Source: Symsagittifera roscoffensis
Lineage: Eukaryota > Xenacoelomorpha > Acoela > Convolutidae
Reading direction: 5' to 3'
DNA: 64,000 nucleotides
Assembly: GCF_963678635.1 (NCBI RefSeq)
Contig: NC_087067.1
Span: 10,339,716-10,403,715 of the forward strand
In this document: positions 42,661 to 54,375 of the stretch, piece by piece
Layout: each line of letters starts with the position of its first letter
How positions within the stretch are numbered: the first letter of the stretch is position 1
The notes under the pieces: generated by a model
Database searches by the model: none
What the model was told of the DNA's origin: nothing
What the model saw: only the letters and a program-made list of their open reading frames with translations
Position numbers and translations under genes: made by a program

Positions 42661-44660
42661 TGTGGAAGCTCTCAATTTTGAATTCTGATTTAGTTTTTTG
42701 GTAAAAAGAAATAGCCATCATCTTAAAATTGCAAGATTGCTCATGTCTATTTTGAACTTTTATATTTCGGAAAAAAACTCACACCTTGTGTACAATCCTA
42801 TTGGAATATCTTGACACATTGAAAAAGGGTAAAGCTGGCTCGCATTGGTTCCAACGAATGATTTGCCGATATTTGATGATACCCTGATAAAGTTTTTGTC
42901 CGCAACAGCTCTCCGTCTGAACACAATTGATGGTCCACCCGTCATAAATTCTCTAGTTTTCTTGCTCAAAACCCTATCCATTTTGTAAAATGGCCAGAAT
43001 ATTTGCCAGATTTGGAAGAATACATCCAAGTTTGAACATGTCAATTTCGTTCTGGTGATAAAAATGAACCATTTTTTGTAATTTTTCAAGGACTGAAACA
43101 ACATTTTTGTTGTTGTACCACTGCAAAAAAAAATCTTTAAATGTATTAATTCCATTTTTCTGTCAAATATCGTTAAAAAAATTGTAGTTATCCCCTCATC
43201 CCCTCCAGATGCTGGTATTGTCTTGGTTTGAAGTTTCTGCAGTGCTTGTTGCTCAAGTTCTGATAGTCCTTAAAGTCTTCATCGAGGGGGTTGTTGTTTC
43301 TCAGTTTACCGAAAAAGGCTTCGTGTGGAGGTAATTCTTGATTTTGGAATTTGCTCGCACTGCCAAACCACTCGTAAGGAAAACCCTTTTGTCTCAATTA
43401 ATTTATAGCCTTTAAGAAAGGAGTCTAAAGATGATGCTCTACCCATAAATTTTCATGATATCGAGAACCTGTATGTCGCCAAACTTGAAGGATATGATAT
43501 CATATGCATTTTTGATAATCATTGGTTAAGCTTCTTTATCATTGATTAAGTAAGGAATCAGATAGTTCATAATCAAGTTCACGTTTTTCACTGTTTAACA
43601 CAAATACAGGTAATGTGTTAACATATCTCTCCAGATTTTGTTCCAAATCAATCAGCTGGATTTTCTGCATTCTAAAAAACTGGGTTGACATATCAATTTC
43701 CTCTGTGTCCTCTATACATTCGTCTTCATACTCAAAGTTTTCAGTTGGATGATTTCGACATCTTTCTTTTGACTTTTACTACTCTTTCCACATCTGGAAA
43801 TTTAGTTGTCATTTTGAGCTTACTTTTCTCAGCCAAAAGTTCAAGATTGATTACAAAATTGATTCAACGATATTGAGACAGAAATGGGAACGTGTTTTCA
43901 ATCCAGGTTGTTGTTTTGGTAGCTTTCAGTTTGTCTGTTGGAACGCATATTGATTCAAAATCGAAAATGGCTGTGTTGTTGAATAGTTTGTTATCTTTCG
44001 AAACTGCGATATTGAAACCTTCCAGCTTTTCGAATAGCGTTTCTCGAAATGCATATACATTCTTTGAGTAAATGTGTCTGTGTCGACCTTTACAAGTCAT
44101 AAGATGTCTGTTAAAGTTGTCTGACCTGTTGAAAAAGCGATCACAGCTAGGGCATCGAAAACACTTGAAAAATTATCTATATCATTAGTGTGAATGATAT
44201 GATTGTTGAATCGCAAAAGTTTTACTGTAAGCCCTTCCAATTCTTCGAGGAGACCATTCTTGCACGTAATCTCCCTCTTAAACATCATAACTGTATATAA
44301 AATTGTTCCTTTGCACAATTTCGTCAAAAACAGGTAATTCATTAACGAAAATCCACGAAAATTTTTTGGATCGTAACCAGACTTTGTTATAATTCTGTAA
44401 AAAATTCTAAAGTGTGAGAACTGAGAGTTTTGTAACCATTCAAGTACACTGACATTGCGCGGAAAAGACAGAAATGATCTTTGTATGGTTCGCTGTCTTT
44501 GTAAGATAGAAGACAGTTCATTTGCGTATGTCGTAGTAAAAATTCAGATTGGGATGTTTTCGAGCAAAGCAGCCAAAAATTGTTACGTTAATCGTTTCAA
44601 CTTTTTCCTGGGTTATAATCAATTCCATTTTTGCACACAGAAAAGAACTATTCTAATTTT
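42661..44660 (-). pseudogene. Polinton DNA polymerase B, N-terminal half (copy A)
   Basis: Fragments from N- to C-terminus (high to low coordinate): ILYRIITKSGYDPKNFRGFS near 44390; MTCKGRHRHIYSKNVYAFRE at 44100 down; the exonuclease motif AIFDFESICVPTDKLKAT near 43960 (Asp-x-Glu); RCRNHPTENFEYEDE near 43740; FPYEWF near 43385 and LPPHEAFFGKLRNNNP; GGPSIVF near 42940; and motif A at ~42855 reading FVGTNASQLYPFSMC. The catalytic Asp of motif A is Asn. Deletions and frameshifts occur between blocks. The part from 42661 to the right is duplicated at 46.05-47.85 kb. Confidence 0.8.
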
Positions 44661-44689
44661 TGGGAGTCTTTATGTTTGTTGAGAATTTT

Positions 44690-45540
44690 AATGTACAATA
44701 AATTTCATTATTCATGTTTTTTGTCTTGTAATTAAAATATTTATGCTCCAAATAATTTTTCATTTAGTATTTACCTTGAACAGTGTGAGATGGAATATTG
44801 GTTTTTCAAGAAGTTTAATCTTGAAACTTCAAAATAAAATGGGATTTTTTCATAATGTTCTACAAGATAATTCCCAAAAATGTTTACTAACTATTATAGA
44901 ATCACAAAAATTACCAAATTTGCAGACTTTGGATGTATACTCACAAATATTTCATTTTGAAAAGACTCTGCAAAATGGTAGAAGAAAAATTCACATAGGA
45001 TACAGATCCGCTACCGAAAAATGTAAAAATTATAGAATATAATAGAAATGGAAATCAATTGAAAATTAATCAATCTTTACAACTACGAAGAGAAGAATGT
45101 GATAAATTACTCGATATACTTCCTTCATTGCTAGGTTTGATAGAGACATTCAAAAATCGTGCATCATCTTTGACGAATGCACTGTAGAAAATGATCGTAC
45201 AGAAATTGAGTGAAGTTCTACGATTTTTTGAGTTTTTAAAGCAAGACATTTTGTCAAATACAAAATAAAAATTTTTCTTTGTATCTGTTTTGTTTTGGAT
45301 CCGGATATAAGTTTGAAAAAAATGGACCGAAAACTTTTTCGGAGGTCTAATTGGATACGGAAATTCCTGATTGGGTGATTGTTTTTCAAATTCCAAATTG
45401 TTTAGAACACAAGCAATTCTACATGATTCTGCTAGATCTGAGAAATCTACTATGAAAAAAGGACCAGGGTATTGTTATGTTGCACCTAGTTTCCCCAGTT
45501 CAGGTTTTTTTGGTTACGTGACTGGATATAATTTCTGTTA
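44690..45540 (+). pseudogene. unrecognised Polinton cargo protein region (copy A)
   Basis: Two plus-strand fragments are conserved with copy B. The first covers 44743-45042 (RNIGFSRSLILKLQ ... ESQKLPNLQTLDVYSQIFHF). The second, around 45380-45540, reads FRTQAILHDSARSEKSTMKK then GPGYCYVAPSFPSSGFFGYV. Between them a helical stretch LDILPSLLGLIETFKNRASS is readable. Conservation in two copies supports past coding. I do not recognise the products; they lie between polymerase and the exonuclease-like gene, where Polintons carry variable genes. Confidence 0.4.
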
Positions 45541-45541
45541 A

Positions 45542-46030
45542 ATGTTAAAATATTTGCTTCATCAGTATATGCATTGCTCGATTATTGATCATTTCAACCA
45601 AATAGATTCAGAGAAAACAGTTTACAGAAATAGTCTGGTTGTTTTGGATATTGAATGTTTTGAAAGCAGTATAGTGAAAGAATTAGGAGTTTATAAGGAT
45701 GGACAAACTGTAGATTATTTTTTTCTTCCTCCCAGGAAACTCAAAGCAACATCTCATTTTTTTTGGTGAACAAAGCATCATCATGGACACAGTTGGAGCA
45801 GTGGTTACAAAAAAAATATTGATCGAAAAATTTTTTGCAAAAGATTATGAAAAAAGTAAGATTCTGTCAGAATTTTTGGAAAAAAAAGTTATAATTTTGG
45901 ATGACTACGCTTGCCAAAAATAAAATTCAGTATTTGATTTTCAAAGATGAAAAATACTATTGGAGGTGTGGCAGCTACCCATTTCGTCATGCAAAAGCTC
46001 TTCACTGTGCAAAACGAAAAGCATTTGCAT
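45542..46030 (+). pseudogene. exonuclease-like Polinton protein (copy A)
   Basis: LVVLDIECFESSIVKELGVY, then DYFFLPPRKLKATS, then TKHHHG, and after frameshifts KDEKYYWRCGSYPFRHAKALHCAKRKAFAY. The opening LDIE with regular spacing resembles the first Asp-x-Glu motif of DEDD 3'-5' exonucleases, and WCTKHxHG-like and CxxYPxRHxxALHCAxRK blocks recur in such Polinton-linked proteins. The C-terminus is cut at the duplication junction near 46.03 kb. The exonuclease reading is inference from one motif. Confidence 0.5.
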
Positions 46031-46040
46031 ACAGATTATG

Positions 46041-47850
46041 GGCTCGATGTGTGGAAGCTTTCAATTTTGCATACTGGTCTTGTTTTTTGGTAAAAAGACA
46101 TGGCCATCATCTCCAAATTGCAAGATTGTTCATGTCTATTTTGAACTTTTACATATCGGCAAAAAAATCACATCTTGTGTACAATCCTGTTGGGATATCG
46201 TGACACATTGAAAAGGGGTAAAACTGGCTCGCATTGGTTCCAACGATTGATTTGCAGATATTTGATGAATCCCTGATAAAATTTTTGCCGTGTAAAAATT
46301 TGTAATTATCCCATCCATATGCTGGTATTGTCTAAGTTTGAAGTTTCTGCAGTGCTTGTTGCTCATCAAGTCCACACAATCTTAAGTTCTGATAGTCCTT
46401 AAAGTCTTCATCGAGGGGGTTGTTGTTTCTCAGTTTACCAAAAAAAGCCTTCGTGTGGAGGTAGTTTTTGATTTTCGAGCTTGCCCGCACTGTCAAACCA
46501 ATCGTAAGGGAAACTCCTTTGTCTCAATTATTTTATAGGCTTTAAGAAAGGAGTCTAAAGATGATGCTCTACCCATAAATTTTCATGATATCGAGAACCT
46601 GTATGTCGCCAAACTTGAAGGATATGATATCATATGCATTTTTTATAATCATTGGTTCAGCTTCTTTATCATTGATTAAATAAAGATTCAGATAGTTCTG
46701 AATCAAGTTCAGATTCTCCACTGTTTAACCCAAATATAGGTAAAGTGTTCATATATCTCTCCAGAGTTTGTTTCAAACCAATCATCTGGATTTTCTGCAT
46801 TCTCAAAAACTGAGCTGACATATCAGTTTCTTCTGTGTCCTCTATACATTCGTCTTCATAGTCAAAGTTTTCAGTTGGATGATTTCGACATCTTTGTTTC
46901 AACACCTGGAAAACTTTTGACTTTTACTACTCTTTCCACATCTGGAAATTTAGTTGTCATTTTGAGCTTACTTTTCTCAGCCAAAAGTTCAAGATTGATT
47001 ACAAAATCTACAATAAAATTTTGCCGATTTTTGTTATTAAAAAAATCAGTTCATTGATCAGGTTCAACGATATTGAGACAGAAATAGGAACTTGTTTTCA
47101 ATCCAGGTTGTTCTTTTGGTAGCTTTTAGTTTGTCTGTTGGAACGCATAATAATTCAAAATCGAAAATGGCTGTTGTTGAATAGTTTGTTATCTTTCGAA
47201 ACTGCGATATTGAAACCTTCCATCTTTTCGAATAGCGTTTCTCGAAATGCATATACATTCTTTGAGTAAATGTGTCTGTGTCGACCTTTACAAGTCATAA
47301 GATGTCTGTTAAAGTTGTCTGACCTGTTGAAAAAGCGATCACAGCTAGGGCATCGAAAACACTTGAAAAATTATCTATATCATTAGTGTGAATGATATGA
47401 TTGTTGAATCGCAAAAGTTTTACTGTAAGCCCTTCCAATTCTTCGAGGAGACCATTCTTGCACGTAATCTCCCTCTTAAACATCATAACTGTATATAAAA
47501 TTGTTCCTTTGCACAATTTCGTCAAAAACAGGTAATTCATTAACGAAAATCCACGAAAATTTTTTGGATCGTAACCAGACTTTGTTATAATTCTGTAAAA
47601 AATCCTAAAGTGTGAGAACTGAGAGTTTTGTAACCGTTCATGAACATGGACATTGCGGCGAAAAGTCACAAATGTTCTTTGTATGGTTCGCTGTCTTTGT
47701 AAGATAGAAGACAGTTCACCTGCGTATGTCGTAGTAAAAATTCAGATTGGGATGTTTTCGAGCAAAGCAGCCAAAAATTGTTAGGTTAAGGATCAACTTG
47801 AATCTACACTTTGGGTTCTGGCGTTCTTGTGTGCATTGCTCCACAATGTC
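46041..47850 (-). pseudogene. Polinton DNA polymerase B, N-terminal half (copy B)
   Basis: Partial duplicate of 42661-44660. 47295-47669 matches copy A almost exactly (MTFRRNVHVHERLQNSQFSH ... RFNNHIIHTNDIDNFSS). 47064-47258 has AIFDFELLCVPTDKLKAT, where the Glu of the Asp-x-Glu exonuclease motif is now Leu. 46669-46905 has RCRNHPTENFDYEDECIEDT. 46226-46250 has VGTNASQFYPF with Asn again at the motif A Asp. It ends abruptly beyond motif A at the junction with the exonuclease-like gene. Confidence 0.8.
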
Positions 47851-49320
47851 AACTTTATACCTACTTTTTTCTGGATTGTAATCAATTCTGTTTTCAACAA
47901 CGGTAAAAGAACTATACTAATTTTTGGGAGACTTTATGTTTGCTGATAACTTTAATGTACAATAAACTTTGTTATTATGTTTTTTGTCTTGTAATTTAAA
48001 GATTTATCCTCAAAAAGTTTTCATTTAGTATTCGCGTTGAACAGTATGAGATGGAAAATTGGTTTTTCAAGAAACTTAATTTTGAAATTTTCAAGTATTT
48101 TTTCATATTGATCTACAAGAAAAGTCCCAAAATTTTTTACTAACCATTATAGAATCACAAAAATTACCAAACTTGCAGATTTTGGACGTAGACTCACAAA
48201 TATATTATTTTGAAAGGACTCTGCAAAATAGTAGCAGAAAAATTCACATAGGATTCAAATCCGCTATCGAAAAAAATTATAGAATATGGTAGAAATGGAA
48301 ATCAATGGAAAAATATTCAATCTTTACAACTACTAAAAAATGAATATGATAAATTCCTCGATATACTTCCTCCATCGCTAGGTTATATAGAGACATTCAA
48401 AAATCCTGCATCATTTTTGACAAATGCACTAAAGAAAATGACCGTACAGAAATTGAACGAAATTCCACGAGTTTTTTGAGATTTTAAAGCAAGACGTTTT
48501 GTCAAATACAAAATAAAAAACTTCTTTGTACCTGTTTTGTTTTGGATCCGGTTATAAGTTTCAAAAAAAATGGACCAGAAATTTTTTCGGAGGTCAAATT
48601 GGATATGGAATTTCCTGATTGGATGATTGTTTTTCAAATTCCAAAATGTTTAGAATACAAGCAATTCTACATGATTCTGCTAGATCTGAGAATTCTACTA
48701 TGAAAAAAGGACCAGGGTATTGTTATGTTGCACCTAGTTTACCCAGTTCAGGTTTCCCCAGTTCTGTTTTCTCTGATGTTTTTGGTCACGTGACAGGATT
48801 AATTTTCTGTTGAAAAGTTAATATATTTGCTGCATCAGTATATGCATTGTTCGATTGTTGATCATTTCAACCAAAAAACATCAGAGAAAACAGTTTACAG
48901 AATGAGTCTGGTTGTTTTGGAAATTGAAAAATTTGAAAACACTATCGTGAAAGAATTAGGAGTTAATAAAGATGGACAAACTGTAGATTATTTTTTCCTT
49001 CCTCCCAGGAAATTCAAAGCAACATCTCAATGTTTTTGGTGAACAAAGCATGTTCATGGAATCAGTTGGAGCAGTGGTTACGAAAAAAATAATCGAAAAA
49101 ATTTTTTTGCAAAAAGTTATGAAAAGACTAAGAATCTGTCAGAATTTTTGGAAAAAAAAGGTTATAATTTTTAATGACTACGCTTGCCCAAAATATCAGG
49201 AATTAATTTTCAAAGATGAAGAATACTATTGGAGGTGTAGCAGCTACCCATTTTGTCATGCAAAAGCTCTTCACTGTGCAAAAAGAAAAGCATTTGCACA
49301 CGGAACATGGACTCGATGTT
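46048..49320. repeat. 3.4-kb tandem duplication inside the Polinton, copy B
   Basis: Second copy of 42658-46040. The join near 46030-46048 places a truncated exonuclease-like gene (plus) against a truncated polymerase (minus). Confidence 0.85.
47990..48813 (+). pseudogene. unrecognised Polinton cargo protein region (copy B)
   Basis: Counterpart of 44690-45540. Best piece 48619-48813: MDDCFSNSKMFRIQAILHDS, then GPGYCYVAPSLPSSGFPSSV and FSDVFGHVTG. It is slightly longer than copy A, which lost part of the FPSSGF repeat. Function unknown. Confidence 0.4.
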
Positions 49321-49337
49321 TTTCTAATAATTTGTAA
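48827..49337 (+). pseudogene. exonuclease-like Polinton protein (copy B)
   Basis: 48827-49042 reads LVVLEIEKFENTIVKELGVN and DYFFLPPRKFKATSQCFW. 49050-49337 continues after a frameshift with FKDEEYYWRCSSYPFCHAKA and LHCAKRKAFAHGTWTRCF to a stop. The first acidic motif is LEIE rather than LDIE. This copy retains the natural C-terminus missing from copy A. Confidence 0.5.
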
Positions 49338-49649
49338 CTCATAATAATATTTTTGTAATACTTATTTTGAATTTTACTTAAATTTCCTTGTCAACTTTTT
49401 CTTTCTAGAGTCAGGATAGTCGAGAGGTGTGACAAACGCTTAAACTTAGGAAATTTTCTTTTTGATGAAGAAAATCATGAACGAACATCATGGAAGTTGT
49501 TTGGACGTCCATGCAATAAATCTCTATTTTTTCCGCGTCAATTTTTTGTTTCAGGTTTGATGCTAGTGTGTGCAATCGTTCGAATTATGTTATCCAAAAC
49601 ATGTGAAGGAACGACACTTTGGGTAGCTATCTTATCAAGTACAGTCGGT

Positions 49650-50345
49650 TATATTTTACCTTCCCCAAAGCTTTGAATAAGTCAGTATTTACCAAAGAAC
49701 GAAGTTTAATTTCCTTCGTTGGTCCAGGTGGCTCTGGAAAATAAATCATGTTTTTGATTTGTTGAAAATTGGTACTTTTCAAACAGCATTTGAATTTTTT
49801 TTACTTTTGTCAACATTATCAATCTCTTTATAGTCAAACGCAAAAAAAACTAAATTTTTCCAATGAGATTATTTTGACTTGATTGAAAATCTTCACCAAA
49901 TCGGAACTAAGTATCGGCTTATATTTGTTGATGCTTCTGAAGAATTTTTAAACTCCAAACAATTTATAAAAATTGCCACTGCTGGGAGACACAGGGTCCA
50001 ATACAATACGAATCAAATACAATTTATTTCATCAAACCAAAATGGGAGGAGATGTTGAGTTGCCAAATACACACATAGTCTTGTTCAAGTCACCGAAAGA
50101 TGTTTTTTCACAAATCATTACATTAAGTCAACAAGTTGTGTCAAGATGCAACATCTGTTTCTTATGGTCATTTATTTATTAATTTAACCCCAAAAACAGT
50201 TAATTCACTTAGTTATGGCTCGCTCCAATAGTGGCTTAGTTCCAACAAAAATTTTAATTACCAGCTGGGATAGAAACAACGTGTTTGGATGATGAATACA
50301 CAAAACGTTTCTATTCTCACAAAATTTCAAAAATTTTCCCTATGA
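49650..50345 (+). pseudogene. Polinton packaging ATPase (FtsK/HerA type)
   Basis: Walker A SLISFVGPGGSGK (49697-49741, Gly-Lys intact but followed by a stop codon). Walker B RLIFVDASEE (49915-49944), in a different frame. Then IRIKYNLFHQTKMGGDVELP with HIVLFKSPKDVF (49973-50182), a block conserved in Polinton genome-packaging ATPases. The enzyme powers DNA entry into the capsid in related viruses. The sequence is broken by several frameshifts and stops. Confidence 0.7.
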
Positions 50346-50369
50346 CTTCGAAAAACAAATCTTTCTCAA

Positions 50370-50831
50370 TTGTCCAAAAGATTTCAGTCAGTCTCTGAGC
50401 GAGTGTTTAATAAACCTATTAAGAGGAGAGCGTCGATTTCTTTGGAAAGAAAACGGAGTAAAAGATCGAAAGAAATTTCAGAACCAACACATAAAAGAAC
50501 TTCTCTACACAAAAAAAAAAGAATTCTTTCAAGTTCAACTAAGGGGTTACAATTAATGTCTATCATTGCCCCTTTGGTCATTCATCGAGTGACATGGATG
50601 GAACAGTTAGTTGTAAGCCGTACTCAATTTATCAATCACAAAGTATACTTCCAAAAAAAAATATGGAACAAAAACAAAAAAGGGGAAATTGTACCAAAAA
50701 ACTTTGATTTTTTTTACAGTGCTGTAAATGCGAGGTTGAAAAGGAGGAAAAATAAGCACCTTTTTGATTTAATTTTGAATTCTCTTAGAATTGAACTCAG
50801 TCATTCTGACAACATCATCTTAGATAATTGA
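50370..50831 (+). pseudogene. basic protein of the Polinton, unrecognised
   Basis: An open frame of 153 codons, first codon ATG, very rich in Lys/Arg near the N-terminus (KRSKRSKEISEPTHKRTSLH). It then continues with hydrophobic/aromatic segments (LVIHRVTWMEQLVVSRTQFI). It lies between the ATPase and the integrase on the same strand. It could be a DNA-binding core protein or the out-of-frame wreck of one. No family assigned; the aromatic second half may be translated from a shifted frame. Confidence 0.35.
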
Positions 50832-50989
50832 CGTTTAAGAAAATCTGTTGTAGACTTTGTCTGTGCACTAAAGCGAAAAAACATCAATTTTCTACATATT
50901 TACATTATTATATTGGAAGCAACTCAACTTCCAGCTTAACTTGTTATTAAAAAGAATGCCAAAGCAAAAGACAGAGGTAATTCCATCCC

Positions 50990-51930
50990 TTTCAAAATCT
51001 GAAAACGGTAAGACTAAACAGATTGTGTTCTAGGGGTAGAGCTGCGTACGGATCTGTTCAAAACTTGAATAAAGCGAGTGGTTTATCAAAAAAGAAAGAA
51101 GAACAATTCTTACAAACCAAGACATCGTATACAAAAACTTATCCACCAATCAGGGTTTCCAAAGACTTCAAGCTTTTTCTAAATATATTAACGAAACTTG
51201 GAGTATGGACTTGGCCTTTGTAGACAAGTTAGCCAGTCAAAACAATGAAGTCAAGTATTTATTAGGTGCTGTAGATACTTTTTCGAGATTTGTGGAGTTC
51301 AAACAATAAAAACAAAGCATACCAAATACACATTACAAGCTTTCAAAAAATTGATTTCTCGAAAAAGCACTTCTGAAAAAGTATGGGTTGATAAAGGTAC
51401 AGAATATGGGGGAACTTTTGCATTGAGAATGACATTGAATTTTACCCAAAAATGAGTGAAACAAAAGCTGCATTTGCAGAGAGAACAATTCAATCTTTAA
51501 TAGATATAATATATTGTTACATTGAAGACCATGATGAAAACATTTGTTCCCAGATTGCAGAAATTTTTTTCTAATTGAACTGTCGTAAAAATCGATCTAT
51601 TGAAAAATATCCAAGAGATGTGAAAAATAATGATTTTTTTTCCATTTTGTACAACAAATCGTTCATGAATATTACTACCCCAACTTTGTACTACACCAAA
51701 TTCAAAATTGGAGATAAAGTGAGGTTTTTGAAACATGATATTCCGTTCCGAAAAAAATACAAGCCACAGTTTACAGATGAAAATTTTTAAATTTTGGCAA
51801 TATCTACAAAAAAACCTTCTACATACATCATAAAAGATCTCAAAATAGAAGAAATTCTGAGAAAATTTTATGAAAAAAAAGTTGAGAAAATATTCATATT
51901 AAAAGTAAGTAATTTTTCAAATTGAATTTC
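50990..51930 (+). pseudogene. Polinton retroviral-type integrase
   Basis: 51023-51223: GRAAYGSVQNLNKASGLSKK and QTKTSYTKTYPP. The core in shifted frames: MDLAFVDKLASQNNEVKYLL (Asp 51208-51210), VWVDKGTEYGG (Asp 51390-51392) and KAAFAERTIQSL (Glu 51479-51481). Then PRDVKNNDFFSILYNKSFMN and KFKIGDKVRFLKHDIPFRKK, a chromatin/SH3-like C-terminus. All three acidic residues survive, but at least two frameshifts and stops break the protein. Together with the polymerase it defines the element as a Polinton. Confidence 0.85.
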
Positions 51931-51989
51931 TATCGATCAATTGGATTTTTTTCATTATTGAGCTAGTTTCTAAAGCTTCTTTCAATTGT

Positions 51990-52765
51990 TATCCGAATAA
52001 TGGTCTTACTTCTTTTACAAATTTTCTATCGGAACAAATACATCTTAAAGGAGAATGGGTGGTTGCTACTTAAGAAATATGGTATCCTTAATTGTATCAA
52101 AACGTTACTGAGGGAAAGTTTACTTTCATAGATGGGCGAGAAAATTCTGAGGAAAAAAAGAAAGATTCAACCGATGCATATTGAACCTTGATAGCTTCCA
52201 ACTATTGTTGATATAGTTGTAGCCATGAATGATAAAGTTCAAAAACGTAACAGCGCATATAAATATGAATATAACGAAAATTATGTATCAGTAGATTTGA
52301 TTACACCAAAAAAGCAATTCAGTTACCTGAGGACCAATCACTGTTCATAATTCAAAATGCTGATTTGAGTCACATTTTAGGTTGTTATTTAGAACAAAAT
52401 CAGACAAGGTTTGTAATGAAAAGAAAAAGTCCACCTTATCCTCAGTATTTGGCATTAAAAAAAGCATTTCTTAATGATCTGTAGTGATATTATAGAATAT
52501 AATATAGTAGGTGATGCACAAACTCTTTTACTGCGTTGTATTCCTTTCGTTTTCAAAGCAAAAGTGGAGACATAATATCTACAGGAGAGTACATGAATTA
52601 TCAATATTTTACAAATCTAGACTTTGAAAAATTATTAAAAAACTCTTTCCATAACATAAAATAGAATTAAGGGATACTACAGGTGAAAAAATTCCCTTTG
52701 TGTCCAAAAAAATTACCCGAGTTGTTCTATTGTTTCGCAAGGTTCCGGATAATCATTTTTGATTT
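51990..52765 (+). pseudogene. Polinton minor capsid (penton-like) protein, degraded
   Basis: Readable pieces: HLKGEWVVAT and YQNVTEGKFTF near 52050-52130; then near 52530-52620 the stretch KWRHNIYRRV in one frame; and ELRDTTGEKIPFVSKKITRV near 52668-52735. This order, between integrase and major capsid genes, fits the single jelly-roll penton protein of Polintons. Stops and frameshifts are frequent. The assignment rests on recalled family blocks and on position. Confidence 0.5.
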
Positions 52766-52789
52766 ATAATTTATATAAAATGGATGCTC

Positions 52790-53152
52790 AAAGTTCATGA
52801 ATGCTAATTCTCCGATTTTTTGTGGCTATGCAAAATAGCGTGGAAGACGTTTTGCTGCTCTTGCACAAACGCTTTGGAGAACTGCAATTCCCTTTATTAA
52901 AAAATATATAGTCCCAGCCACAAAAATAATCGGAGAAGATTTATTTGAAGTTGCTGCTCCATAGATTGGAAAAAGTGTCAGTGGACGAAAAAAAACTCAA
53001 ATATTTGCAAAAGATGTTGGAGCAAAAACAGTTCGAAGACAATTGGGAGGTGGAAACAATAAATCTAAGCGTAGAGCTAGAATTGTCAATTCTCGAAAAG
53101 TAGTTCGAAAACCAGTAGCTCCCGCAAAGACATTTTTGACCCAAAAAAAATG
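52790..53152 (+). pseudogene. small basic Polinton virion-like protein
   Basis: Reads NANSPIFCGYAK, a stop, then RRFAALAQTLWRTAIPFIKK, then VSGRKKTQIFAKDVG, RRQLGGGNNKSKRRARIVN and KVVRKPVAPAKTFLTQKK. A hydrophobic helix followed by a GGG and Lys/Arg-rich tail resembles small core or membrane-active virion proteins of adenovirus-like elements. There are only two in-frame stops. It precedes the major capsid gene on the same strand. Confidence 0.5.
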
Positions 53153-53154
53153 AG

Positions 53155-54005
53155 TAAATTTATGGTAGTCATTTTTGGTACGAAGCTTTCACAATTTCTT
53201 CTTTGGAGATTTTTGATAAAATCCCAGTTTTGGAAACAATTATTTTAGCTTAAACAAAAGTGGTATTTCGCATTACTTCTCTAGATGAAAGCAGTATTGA
53301 GTTTGAATTTGAGATGGACCGTAATCTTTATTTGGATATGCGTGATACCCAGCTTAGTTTAAAACTTCAATTATTCAAAGGAAGGTTGTTTGCGGCTTTC
53401 AAAAAAGAAAAAGCAGAGCATAAAGCAAAATCGGAGAATGACTCAGTTGAGGAACCACAAACTTATTTTTCGTATGTTAACAATCTAGTACATTCTCTAT
53501 TCTTCAATTGCGAAGTTTATTTTATTTATACAATGGTTTGCTACGCCAATGTATTATATCCTCATGAAGCACAAATATCGAACAAATTCAATTCATCGGC
53601 TTTGATTAATAAAGGAATACTTGATTTTCACGGATATCATTTTGAAGAATTTCGGGAAGCATTTGATATGTATTCGTTCACCGATAGAACAAATTTCTTA
53701 GGATCAGAGATAAGTTTTTCACTTTATGGCAAGCATTATTTGTTTACTTTTGAAAAAGTTAAAAAACCAAAAACCAAAGTTCAAATTAAACTAATTCGAG
53801 CTAGACTTAATTTCTACATGATAGTCCAAATGTAGGTCTGAAAAATGTTGATTGTTAAGTGTTTCAAGCAGCTAAACCTAATCATCAAAATTTGCATAGG
53901 AATCTGGAAAAGGATTCTACTCATTACAATTACATGGAAACTATAGCAAGAACCTTTATCATTCCATCTCGTCAAAACTAGTTTATTCAAGAAAATGCTT
54001 TCAAT
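53155..54005 (+). pseudogene. Polinton major capsid protein, degraded
   Basis: The best piece is the 191-codon frame 53260-53835: SLDESSIEFEFEMDRNLYLD, then TQLSLKLQLFKGRLFAAFKK, then YVNNLVHSLFFNCEVYF and FEEFREAFDMYSFTDRTNFL, ending KVQIKLIRARLNFYMI. These are consistent with the N-terminal barrel of a double jelly-roll capsid protein. The second barrel is mostly gone: 53920-54000 reads YNYMETIARTFIIPSRQ, then NAFNNAP, after which the sequence jumps to something else. A stop and frameshift also precede the first piece. Confidence 0.7.
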
Positions 54006-54375
54006 AATGCCCCAATCATAAATATGATTAAATTGTTAGCTCATCTCCAAGCAATGATCGAGGAGAACACTTGATCATGATTGCTCGAATGGATAAAACT
54101 TACTACTTTGCTGACTTTTCAGGAGAAAGAGATTAACTTACTCCTTTTTAACAAAAAAGTATCGGCGAATGGTTCCTCGAAAGCTGCAAAATCATAATTT
54201 GTGTGGGTTTTGAGCAATTTGTTCAGCATTTCTTTTTTTAGAATTCTTACAGAAGAACTTGAATAAAGTCCATTTTGTGCATGATCTGAGTTTCATAAGT
54301 AATTTTATGCAGAAGTGCTTTTTTCTTTGTAAGTGTAAGCATTTGCTGTAAATTTACTATACGACGTAGTGAATT
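54006..54375 (+). pseudogene. possible Polinton protease tail
   Basis: NMIKLLAHLQAMIEE, then a Lys-Thr-Tyr-Tyr-Phe-Ala-Asp segment near 54097, then VHFVHDLSFISNFMQKCFFL near 54270-54330. Directly abutting the truncated capsid gene, this may be the end of the adenain/Ulp1-like maturation protease. I see no catalytic His/Cys. Confidence 0.3.

Larger units (their letters stand above)
42658..46040. repeat. 3.4-kb tandem duplication inside the Polinton, copy A
   Basis: From GTGTGGAAGCT(C/T)TCAATTTTG at 42658 to the end of the exonuclease-like gene. Repeated at 46048-49320 with an offset shrinking from about 3.39 to 3.2-3.27 kb through indels. Some parts are nearly identical (44101-44450 against 47299-47650); others differ by 10-15%. 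Confidence 0.85.
41285..54375. mobile_element. decayed Polinton/Maverick element
   Basis: Polymerase B on the minus strand; exonuclease-like, ATPase, integrase, minor capsid-like, small basic and major capsid genes on the plus strand. Terminal inverted repeats were not found by eye, so the ends are approximate. Every gene is broken. Confidence 0.8.
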
